Below, piece by piece: positions 1 through 5,033 of a stretch of DNA of 5,302 nt. The notes under the pieces were generated by a model, which did not search any database, was not told the origin of the DNA, and saw only the letters and a list, made by a program, of their open reading frames with translations. Source of the stretch: Sulfuricurvum sp. GTDB lineage: Bacteria; Campylobacterota; Campylobacteria; Campylobacterales; Sulfurimonadaceae. A program made the translations under genes and the position numbers. The stretch spans positions 1-5,302 of the forward strand of contig DZBC01000153.1 of the NCBI GenBank assembly GCA_022729835.1. The letters run 5' to 3'. Numbering within the stretch: position 1 is the stretch's first letter; each line of letters begins with the position of its first letter.

Positions 1-936
1 AAGAATATAGAAATATCCTATAAGACCAGTCGCATAGAAAACTGATTTTCTAGCTTCTTTAGCGTCGCTTACAGTAAAAAATCTCATAAGAATGTGAGGC
101 AAGCCAGCCGTACCAAACATTAGCGCAAGACCAAGAGATATAGCGTTCCATGGGTCTGAGACGAGACCGCCTGGTTCCATAATTTTTGCGCCGCTTTTAT
201 GTATCTCCACCGCGCTTGAAAACATCTTTTCAAAGCTAAAGTTAAAATAAACCATAACCATCAAAGCTATAAACGTAGCCCCTGATAGAAGCAATACAGC
301 TTTGATTATCTGAATCCAAGTAGTCGCCAACATACCGCCAAAAGCGACATAAAGAATCATCAAGACGCCGACCAAAACAACGGCCGTAGAGTAGTCAAGA
401 CCAAATAGAAGCTGAATAAGTTTGCCTGCTCCAACCATTTGAGCGATAAGATATAGTATAACGGTAACAATTGTACCGGCGGCGGCAATCGTCCTAATAT
501 CCGCCTGTCTAAGTCTAAACGACGCGACGTCTGCAAACGTGTATTTACCAAGATTTCTTAGCGGTTCCGCTATAAGAAATAGTATTATAGGCCAACCAAC
601 CAAGAAGCCGATAGAGTATATAAGACCGTCAAAACCGCTCGTATACACAAGTCCGGAAATACCAAGAAACGATGCGGCAGACATATAATCCCCCGCAATA
701 GCTAGACCGTTTTGCTTGCCGGTAATTCCGCCGCCCGCAGCATAAAAATCTTTTGCGGTTTTTGTTTTTCTTGCAGCCCAATATGTAATGCCAAGGGTTG
801 CCAAAACAAAAATAAGAAACATAACTATCGCGTTAATATTTAGAGACTGCTTCTCTACAGCCCCATCCACCGCTCCCGCAGCAAACGCCGCAGACGCTAT
901 AGATAGTGACGCAAGAATTGTAATAAATCTTTTCAT
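1..936 (-). CDS. actP: Cation/acetate symporter ActP, 5' part (C-terminus beyond window)
   Basis: Inner-membrane transporter of the sodium:solute symporter (SSS) family that imports acetate, and in relatives other short carboxylates, with a cation. The first 312 codons are present; the E. coli protein has about 549 residues, so roughly 57% is visible and the cut is only the window edge. The match to remembered E. coli ActP is close along the whole stretch: a signal-like N-terminus (MKRFITILAS, then SAAFAAGAV), a first membrane helix near residues 36-54, GLAIAGDYMSAASFLGIS at 77-94, a helix with FLVGWPIILFLIAE at 111-124, YTFADVAS at 132-139, LIAQMVGAGKLI at 163-174, FGGMLATTWIQIIKAV at 199-214 and GTAGLPHILMRFFTVSDA at 275-292. 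The ATG at 936 shares ATGA with the yjcH stop and has AAGG seven bases upstream, so the two are probably translationally coupled. Substrate is assigned by family; acetate itself is not proven. Confidence 0.94.
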   Translation of the reverse strand, partial: MKRFITILASLSIASAAFAAGAVDGAVEKQSLNINAIVMFLIFVLATLGITYWAARKTKTAKDFYAAGGGITGKQNGLAIAGDYMSAASFLGISGLVYTSGFDGLIYSIGFLVGWPIILFLIAEPLRNLGKYTFADVASFRLRQADIRTIAAAGTIVTVILYLIAQMVGAGKLIQLLFGLDYSTAVVLVGVLMILYVAFGGMLATTWIQIIKAVLLLSGATFIALMVMVYFNFSFEKMFSSAVEIHKSGAKIMEPGGLVSDPWNAISLGLALMFGTAGLPHILMRFFTVSDAKEARKSVFYATGLIGYFYIL

Positions 937-1250
937 TCGCCCGCCTTTCTAACTTCTTCTTTTACTTTTTCACTTAATTCGTCAAACTCACTGTTTGCTC
1001 TTTTGGTATATATACCGGTAAGGATAAAAGAGAAGACGATAATCCCTATTCCAACAGGAATACCAATGGTTGTAACACCGCCGCTCAAAGAGACTCCAAG
1101 TAGTTTTTTATCAAATGCGATTACCAAAATAAACGCATAATACATCACCAACATAATGACCGCAAGCTTTACGCCATAAGCGCTTCTTTTTGCCACTAGT
1201 TCTTTATAGCTAGGGCTATTTTTAACTACCTCTACAATATTTGCTTTCAT
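933..1250 (-). CDS. yjcH: YjcH-like DUF485 inner-membrane protein, partner gene of actP
   Basis: Small integral membrane protein of 105 residues; E. coli YjcH has 104. DUF485 proteins are almost always encoded directly before an ActP-type symporter, and their biochemical role is not settled; a helper or regulatory subunit is usually proposed. Two membrane helices are clear, about residues 28-46 (KLAVIMLVMYYAFILVIAF) and 62-81 (IGIPVGIGIIVFSFILTGIY). Conserved family signatures include YKELVAKR at 15-22, the GIPVGIGIIV turn into helix 2, and TGIYTKRANSEFDEL at 78-92 leading into a charged C-terminal tail. The start at 1250 has AAGGA six bases upstream, which overlaps the stop codon of the porin gene. 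The stop overlaps the actP start. The gene therefore sits in the middle of a coupled porin-yjcH-actP unit. Confidence 0.93.
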   Translation of the reverse strand: MKANIVEVVKNSPSYKELVAKRSAYGVKLAVIMLVMYYAFILVIAFDKKLLGVSLSGGVTTIGIPVGIGIIVFSFILTGIYTKRANSEFDELSEKVKEEVRKAGE

Positions 1251-1262
1251 TTCTCTTCCTTA
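1251..1262 (-). promoter_or_regulatory. Ribosome binding site of yjcH overlapping the porin stop codon
   Basis: On the minus strand the sequence reads TAAGGAAGAGAA and then ATG. The TAA is the porin stop, and its last two bases begin the AAGGA Shine-Dalgarno core, six bases from the yjcH start. A ribosome ending on the porin would cover this site, so yjcH translation is probably tied to porin translation. The overlap is seen directly; the coupling is inferred. Confidence 0.8.
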
Positions 1263-2612
1263 AAAGTTATAGTTGGCGATAACTCTATATTCGCTCCAAC
1301 TTGTTGTTTCGTTTGTAGTTGGATTCTTTCTAAAGTCATTAGGGAAGTTTCCTCTAAGTCTAAGCTGTAGATTTTTAATTCCGGCGTTGTTGTATATTAT
1401 GTCGAAACCTGGTTCGCTTGCTGTAACAGCCTTTGTATAAGTGTTGTCGCTATCTACGTTAAAAGACGAGTAGTAAGCGCTGGCTGTAACATCCGCGCCA
1501 ATCATATCTTTTAGGTTGTATCCCGCCGAAAGCTTATAAGCCGTAGTATCCGCCATAAACTGATGTCTAGTCACCATACCTTGCGTAAACGCCGGCATAC
1601 CGCCCCATGGAGTAAGCACGCTTCCTTTAAAAGTAGAGCCATTATCAGTTCCGGTTGATGAATACGCCGCGGCCGCGTTAAAATTTCCCGCTTTAAGAGC
1701 TAGTTGCAGAGCGTAATATGGAGCTGAAGAGAGATTTAGCGTATCGTGCATATCGCTCTCTTTGATATATTGAGCCGAAGCCGTCATTGTAGCCGCAGGG
1801 TTTAGAGTGCACTTCCAGCTGTAATCAGCTTGCGCATATAGCGCGTTAAGAATTTCATGAGCATAATAATCCCAAACTTGAAGAGTTAATCCCGGTACAC
1901 CCTTATAGATTGCGGCAACAGCCGTTACGCCGGAGTCTTTTGCCGAGTCGCCAAGAGCCGCTTTACCCATATTCAAAAACGTGCCGCTTTTATAATCCGT
2001 TCTATTACCATAGCCGCTTGTCAGGGCAAGCTCACCGCCGCCGTATGCGTTTGCAAACGTGCCATAAGCCATCCTTGTTACATGTGCGCCGATTAGAGTA
2101 GTGTTTGGCAAGTCGCCGTTTATAACAACAGCCGCTTCAAAAAGATTTGGAATCATTCTGGCGTCGTCGCTACCAGCTAGCGGAGTATCCAGTTGCTGTC
2201 TTCCGACTTTTACCGTTGTTGCGCCAAATTTCCCTTGAATATAGGCTTGACCTAGCATCGTATAGCTATCGTCATTTCCATCAAAAAGAGTTTTATCGTT
2301 TTTCGTAGCCGTTTTACTCTCGTCATCTAGCTTATTGGTGGTATAAAATACAGCGCCCGCAGATACGCCGTATAAAGGCGCTGTTTCAAAGCCGATTTTG
2401 CCGCCTAGAGCCAAACCGTCTCTGTCAAGATTGCTGTTTGACGTGGCTGCGCCTTTGGAGTCTGCAAACGCATAATCTCTGTTGATATAAAAAGCCCTGA
2501 CTTGTCCAGATGCTTTCCCCTCTTTAAACGCCCCGGCTAAATCGCTAGCCGCAAACGACCCAATAGTTGCGACGGTGGAAGCTACAACAAAGCTCAATAC
2601 AACCTTTTTCAT
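1260..2612 (-). CDS. OprD-family outer-membrane porin
   Basis: Trimeric beta-barrel channel expected in the outer membrane, letting small anionic solutes into the periplasm. The 450-residue protein begins with a typical signal peptide (MKKVVLSFVV onward; cleavage expected after residue 21 or 22, SFA-A). The mature N-terminus SDLAGAFKEGKASGQVRAFY is the usual opening of OprD-like porins of Campylobacterota. VGRQQLDTPLAGSDDARMIP (136-155), LQVWDYYAHEIL (244-255) and LTPWGGMPAFTQGMVTRHQF (333-352) are recognisable family blocks. The chain ends in EYRVIANYNF, with the C-terminal phenylalanine used by the barrel assembly machinery. One cysteine (C268) is unusual for a porin. The start at 2612 has AGGAG eleven bases upstream, a long but usable spacing. 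It leads the yjcH-actP unit, nine bases before yjcH, so acetate or similar carboxylates are likely cargo; that is inference from context, not from pore residues. Confidence 0.9.
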   Translation of the reverse strand: MKKVVLSFVVASTVATIGSFAASDLAGAFKEGKASGQVRAFYINRDYAFADSKGAATSNSNLDRDGLALGGKIGFETAPLYGVSAGAVFYTTNKLDDESKTATKNDKTLFDGNDDSYTMLGQAYIQGKFGATTVKVGRQQLDTPLAGSDDARMIPNLFEAAVVINGDLPNTTLIGAHVTRMAYGTFANAYGGGELALTSGYGNRTDYKSGTFLNMGKAALGDSAKDSGVTAVAAIYKGVPGLTLQVWDYYAHEILNALYAQADYSWKCTLNPAATMTASAQYIKESDMHDTLNLSSAPYYALQLALKAGNFNAAAAYSSTGTDNGSTFKGSVLTPWGGMPAFTQGMVTRHQFMADTTAYKLSAGYNLKDMIGADVTASAYYSSFNVDSDNTYTKAVTASEPGFDIIYNNAGIKNLQLRLRGNFPNDFRKNPTTNETTSWSEYRVIANYNF

Positions 2613-2634
2613 TCTTACAAAAACTCCTATTATA

Positions 2635-2664
2635 TGAATTACAATTCAATTTACGTTCAAATTG
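2635..2664. repeat. Two adjacent palindromes in the porin leader, candidate operator
   Basis: TGAATT-AC-AATTCA (2635-2648) is followed by CAATTT-ACGTTC-AAATTG (2647-2664), both with perfect six-base arms and overlapping by two bases. With the predicted promoter they fall just after the transcription start and before the Shine-Dalgarno, where a repressor dimer or an mRNA hairpin could act. AT-richness makes short palindromes more likely by chance, so function is uncertain. Confidence 0.4.
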
Positions 2665-2673
2665 TAAAAACTT

Positions 2674-2702
2674 TATATAGCAAAACCGTAGCAGAGCGTC
2701 AT
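2674..2702 (-). promoter_or_regulatory. Predicted promoter of the porin-yjcH-actP unit
   Basis: The minus strand has an extended -10, TGC then TATATA (2682-2674), preceded 17 bases upstream by ATGACG (2702-2697), which matches four of six bases of the housekeeping -35. The predicted start is near 2667, giving a leader of about 55 bases. The block GCTACNNTTTTGCTATA (2692-2676) recurs in the chemoreceptor promoter at 4970-4954. Recognised by eye; no start-site data. Confidence 0.55.
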
Positions 2703-2729
2703 ATTAGTAGCAATGCAGGGTAAATTTAC

Positions 2730-2751
2730 ATTTTTGTAGTGTATTTTTGTA
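2730..2751. repeat. Nine-base direct repeat upstream of the porin promoter
   Basis: ATTTTTGTA occurs at 2730-2738 and again at 2743-2751, separated by GTGT, a 13-base period. A reduced copy, ATTGTA, follows at 2763-2768. The perfect palindrome GTAAATTTAC (2720-2729) abuts the first copy. This lies about 60-85 bases upstream of the predicted start, a usual place for activators, and OmpR/PhoB-type regulators bind direct repeats. The role is inferred. Confidence 0.4.
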
Positions 2752-3056
2752 ACACTTATGTCATTGTAGATTTTTTTATAGAGGATTAATTCTAAATGTA
2801 GCCCATTATATTAAAATTATGCGCATTCATTTTCATATTAATGTGATAGCGGTTCGTTTAGATGCAAATACTTTTCTTTCATAAAACGAAATTCAACGTA
2901 ACAATAACGGCGCTAGACTCTATGAGAATAGATAGCTATAATTTAACTTAATATAGTTCTAAGTAGCGCGTTTCAAAACTATACATTTTTTGATAAAAAA
3001 CATGCGCTTTTATATCTCGGCTCTTTTTACAAAAATACGAAATGTTTAAAATAGTA

Positions 3057-3074
3057 AATCAAAACCCTTTGATT
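3057..3074. repeat. Perfect inverted repeat, possible weak terminator
   Basis: AATCAAA and TTTGATT pair perfectly across the four-base loop ACCC. On the minus strand the hairpin is followed by TACTATTTT, so it might end transcripts from the chemoreceptor about 155 bases after its stop. The stem is AT-only apart from one G-C pair and the T-run is broken, so this is a poor intrinsic terminator. Confidence 0.25.
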
Positions 3075-3144
3075 ATGCGCAAAGCCCAAAATTAAGTCAT
3101 CATCGCAAGTTATCCCATAGTGACAGGGGAGCTTTAGGCGGCGC

Positions 3145-3203
3145 GCGAAGACTTTATATCCTTACCGACAATCTTATACCTACCAGCAAGGAGTCCGCTT
3201 CGC
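3145..3203 (-). other. Foldable GC-richer segment after the chemoreceptor gene (3' UTR structure or small RNA candidate)
   Basis: Nested arms pair in order: GCGAAG (3145-3150) with CTTCGC (3198-3203), ACT (3151-3153) with AGT (3192-3194), and CCTTAC (3160-3165) with GCAAGG (3186-3191). The last helix has one A/C mismatch read as plus-strand RNA but a G-U pair read as minus-strand RNA, which mildly favours a minus-strand transcript, the direction of the chemoreceptor message. Bulges sit at 3154-3159 and 3195-3197. The segment is richer in GC than the rest of the gap. No RNA family is recognised and no promoter of its own is evident. A short open frame covers the same bases. Confidence 0.3.
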
Positions 3204-3216
3204 CACACACCTGTAT

Positions 3217-3231
3217 TAGCGCATAGCGCTA
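3217..3231 (-). repeat. Short hairpin containing the chemoreceptor stop codon
   Basis: TAGCGC-TAT-GCGCTA on the minus strand forms a perfect six-pair stem with a three-base loop, and its first three bases are the TAG stop of the chemoreceptor. No T-run follows, so it is not a standard terminator; it could protect the message end or be chance. Confidence 0.3.
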
Positions 3232-4920
3232 TATAGTCTTAAACTTGGACAACTCAGAGCTTAGCTTCTCAGACATACCAAACAGACGCTCCGCCGATGC
3301 GGTCACATCTTCTACGCTTCTCGCGTTAGCGTCTGAGAGTTCAGCTATTTTTTCAATTCTATCTAGCATATCAACAGCCTGATGGTTGCCATTAGCGGTA
3401 TTTTTTGCAGTTTTTTGAGCGCTAAGCGCCGTCTTTTCTATATTTGCCGTTGTTTCGCTTATCATACGTTCCGCTAGCTTGGCTTTTTGACCCAACCTTC
3501 CAAGTTCATCGGCATTTTGAACCATTACTTCCGCTGTATCATGAATTGATTGAACTATTACCGATACGGTGGCGTTTGACTCGCCAAGGCTTTTTTGTGT
3601 TCTCTCCGCAAGCTTTCGCACCTCGTCCGCCACCACAGCAAACCCCCTGCCATGCTCGCCTGCCCTAGCGGCCTCTATGGCGGCGTTTAGAGCTAGTAGA
3701 TTTGTTTGATCCGCTATATCAGAAATAACTGTCATTACCGCCTTTACCTGTTCTGCTTCTTCTGAAAGCCTCTCCAACTTGGAAGATAATGCGGTATGAG
3801 CTTCAACGCTCTTTTGAAGTTCATCTGAGACTTCTGATACGCTTTTTGCGGCGACTGAAGCATTTTTTGATACTATCAAAATATCACGTTCATTTTGCGC
3901 CAAATCATTTTCACTATCTTTTAGCATTATGGATATATTGTGAGACGCTTTCGCGCTCTCTTTTGCTATTTTTGCGCTCTCCTCCGCCCTATGTCCTATC
4001 TGCATGCTTGCGCTTGACAACTCAGAGGCGACGATTGAGTTTTCTAAGGCTGATTTTTTGACGCCCTCTATAGTCCCCTTGAAGCTGTGAAGCAGATTAT
4101 TAAACGCGAGAGCGACCTTTGATATTTCATCTTTTGTCGTAATATCTATCTCTTTAGAAAAATCGTTATTTCGGACAATTTCTCCGGCTAATTTTTCAAT
4201 GTTTTTTATAGGTTTTGCAATGCTTGAAATAATCTGCATCGAAATAGCAAAAATAGCAAAAATTAACACAACAACAATAACCAAAGACTTTCCAAACAAC
4301 GCAAAAGCCTGCCCTCTAACATCGTCTATATAGATACCAGAACCAATCACCCAACCCCAGGCGTCATGTTTTTTGACAAAAGATAGCTTAGGGTACACCT
4401 CCTTGGAGACGTCGCCGCCAGCCAAAGGCTTTGGCCAATTATAGTTTACAAAACCGCTACCGGCTCTATTTGCAACATCGTTCATCGCCACAAATAAATT
4501 TGTCTTGCCATCTGTGTCTATTATATCGCCGTCAGCGCCGACTTGCGTCTGAGTCGCGCAGTTAAATTTCGCCGCGTCCGCGACTTTGCCGTCAAGCGCG
4601 CCAACGGTTGGGTGCATAACTATTTTAGGAATAGGCTGTGTTAAATCGTGTATCCAAAAATACTCTTTTTGCTCATAACGAATAGTCTTAATAAGAGCTA
4701 TAGCCTCTTTTTTTGCGGTAATTTCGTCAATTTCACCCTTTTTGCTCTTTTGATAGCAGTATTCAAGAGCCCCGTATGCAACGTCCACAACATGGCGCGT
4801 TTTTAGTTTTTTTTCCGCTAATAAATTTTGATATGAGATATATGAACTAGACGCCAAAATTACTAAGCCGCCAAAAAGCGATAGAGCTACGAGAAACCAT
4901 AATCTAAGCTTAATACTCAT
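3229..4920 (-). CDS. Methyl-accepting chemotaxis protein with a periplasmic sCache_2-type sensor
   Basis: Transmembrane chemoreceptor of 563 residues that would signal through CheW and CheA to the flagellar motor. Order: first membrane helix about 7-28; periplasmic single Cache domain about 35-205 with EYFWIHD (86-92), VMHPTVGALDGK (101-112), GSGFVNYNWPKP (154-165) and PKLSFVKKHDAWGWVIGSGIYIDDV (177-201, key residues W188, G189, W190, G193, G195), all typical of sCache_2; second helix about 210-232; HAMP about 231-283 with P237 and D264-E265; then a long coiled-coil hairpin whose tip DIADQTNLLALNAAIEAARA (401-420) continues into GEHGRGFAVVADEVRKLAER (421-440), the universal CheA/CheW contact. 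No CheR-binding pentapeptide is present at the C-terminus (SSELSKFKTI). The only two cysteines, C55 and C121, are both periplasmic. GGAG lies eight bases before the ATG at 4920. Studied sCache_2 receptors bind acetate, pyruvate, propionate or lactate; the ligand here is inferred. Confidence 0.96.
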   Translation of the reverse strand: MSIKLRLWFLVALSLFGGLVILASSSYISYQNLLAEKKLKTRHVVDVAYGALEYCYQKSKKGEIDEITAKKEAIALIKTIRYEQKEYFWIHDLTQPIPKIVMHPTVGALDGKVADAAKFNCATQTQVGADGDIIDTDGKTNLFVAMNDVANRAGSGFVNYNWPKPLAGGDVSKEVYPKLSFVKKHDAWGWVIGSGIYIDDVRGQAFALFGKSLVIVVVLIFAIFAISMQIISSIAKPIKNIEKLAGEIVRNNDFSKEIDITTKDEISKVALAFNNLLHSFKGTIEGVKKSALENSIVASELSSASMQIGHRAEESAKIAKESAKASHNISIMLKDSENDLAQNERDILIVSKNASVAAKSVSEVSDELQKSVEAHTALSSKLERLSEEAEQVKAVMTVISDIADQTNLLALNAAIEAARAGEHGRGFAVVADEVRKLAERTQKSLGESNATVSVIVQSIHDTAEVMVQNADELGRLGQKAKLAERMISETTANIEKTALSAQKTAKNTANGNHQAVDMLDRIEKIAELSDANARSVEDVTASAERLFGMSEKLSSELSKFKTI

Positions 4921-4941
4921 ATAAAATACTCCAATTTAAAA

Positions 4942-4958
4942 CTATACGGTCAGTATAG
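4942..4958. repeat. Perfect palindrome over the chemoreceptor -10 region, candidate operator
   Basis: CTATAC-GGTCA-GTATAG has perfect six-base arms and a five-base centre. It covers the -10 hexamer of the chemoreceptor promoter and reaches the predicted start point near 4945, so a dimer bound here would block RNA polymerase. One arm is part of the -10 itself, so some of the symmetry may be accidental. Confidence 0.4.
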
Positions 4959-4981
4959 CAAAATAGTAGCGCTTACACCAA
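4952..4981 (-). promoter_or_regulatory. Predicted promoter of the chemoreceptor gene
   Basis: The minus strand shows an extended -10, TGC then TATACT (4960-4952), one base from consensus TATAAT, and a weak -35, TTGGTG (4981-4976), 18 bases upstream. The predicted start near 4945 leaves a leader of about 25 bases with GGAG at 4932-4929. Upstream of the -10 it shares GCTACNNTTTTGCTATA (4970-4954) with the porin promoter. A sigma-54 reading fails because the needed GG at -24 is absent. Confidence 0.6.
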
Positions 4982-5033
4982 TGTTAAATGCACAAAAACA
5001 GCTTTTAGAGAGCGAATGTGAAGTTATGTTACA

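Larger units (their letters stand above)
2613..3228. other. 616-base intergenic region without a convincing gene
   Basis: Between the chemoreceptor stop and the porin start I find no gene with a proper start, ribosome binding site and recognisable product on either strand. The side near the porin (about 2613-2830) is very AT-rich and holds the porin promoter, palindromes and a direct repeat. A second TATAAT on the minus strand at 2810-2805 could be an upstream promoter giving a leader of about 185 bases, but I see no good -35 for it. The middle (2830-3110) shows only scattered short hairpins: a T6/A6 hairpin at 2986-3000 enclosed by AGCGC/GCGCT arms at 2975-2979 and 3004-3008, and the inverted repeat at 3057-3074. 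The side near the chemoreceptor (about 3115-3228) is clearly GC-richer and foldable. No tRNA or rRNA is visible. Confidence 0.7.

Noticed and set aside
360..551. Open frame of 63 codons on the minus strand inside actP, in another frame
   Set aside because: It overlaps the clear actP reading frame, which matches the family residue by residue, and has no protein-like family features.
1910..2101. Plus-strand open frame opposite the porin gene
   Set aside because: It is an antisense shadow of the porin, rich in Arg, Leu and Ser as such shadows are, with no ribosome binding site that I can see.
533..2560. The word GCAAACG recurs several times (for example near 533, 880, 2050, 2464, 2551), like an uptake or Chi-type sequence
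   Set aside because: All copies lie in coding regions, where on the coding strand CGTTTGC falls in a Phe-Ala context (xCG TTT GCx), so codon and dipeptide use explains them.
2629..2634. Perfect TATAAT on the minus strand just before the porin start
   Set aside because: A transcript starting from it would begin near 2622, after the AGGAG at 2628-2624, and so would lack the ribosome binding site.
2862..2951. Plus-strand ATG frame of 29 codons in the intergenic region (MQILFFHKTK onward)
   Set aside because: There is no Shine-Dalgarno before it, no promoter is evident, and the product resembles nothing; short frames of this size are expected by chance.
2817..3081. Ten-base direct repeat ATTATGCGCA at 2817-2826 and 3072-3081
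   Set aside because: It is short, 255 bases apart, with no similar flanks and no gene or element between that would suggest an insertion or attachment site.
3444..4061. Two plus-strand open frames (3444-3668 and 3789-4061) opposite the chemoreceptor
   Set aside because: The opposite strand codes for the strongly conserved receptor signalling domain; the plus-strand products are Leu/Arg/Pro-rich and have no recognisable domain.
4954..4970. Sigma-54 reading of the shared promoter element because of TTTTGCT at the -12 position
   Set aside because: The near-invariant GG at -24/-25 is missing in both promoters, while an extended sigma-70 -10 fits well.
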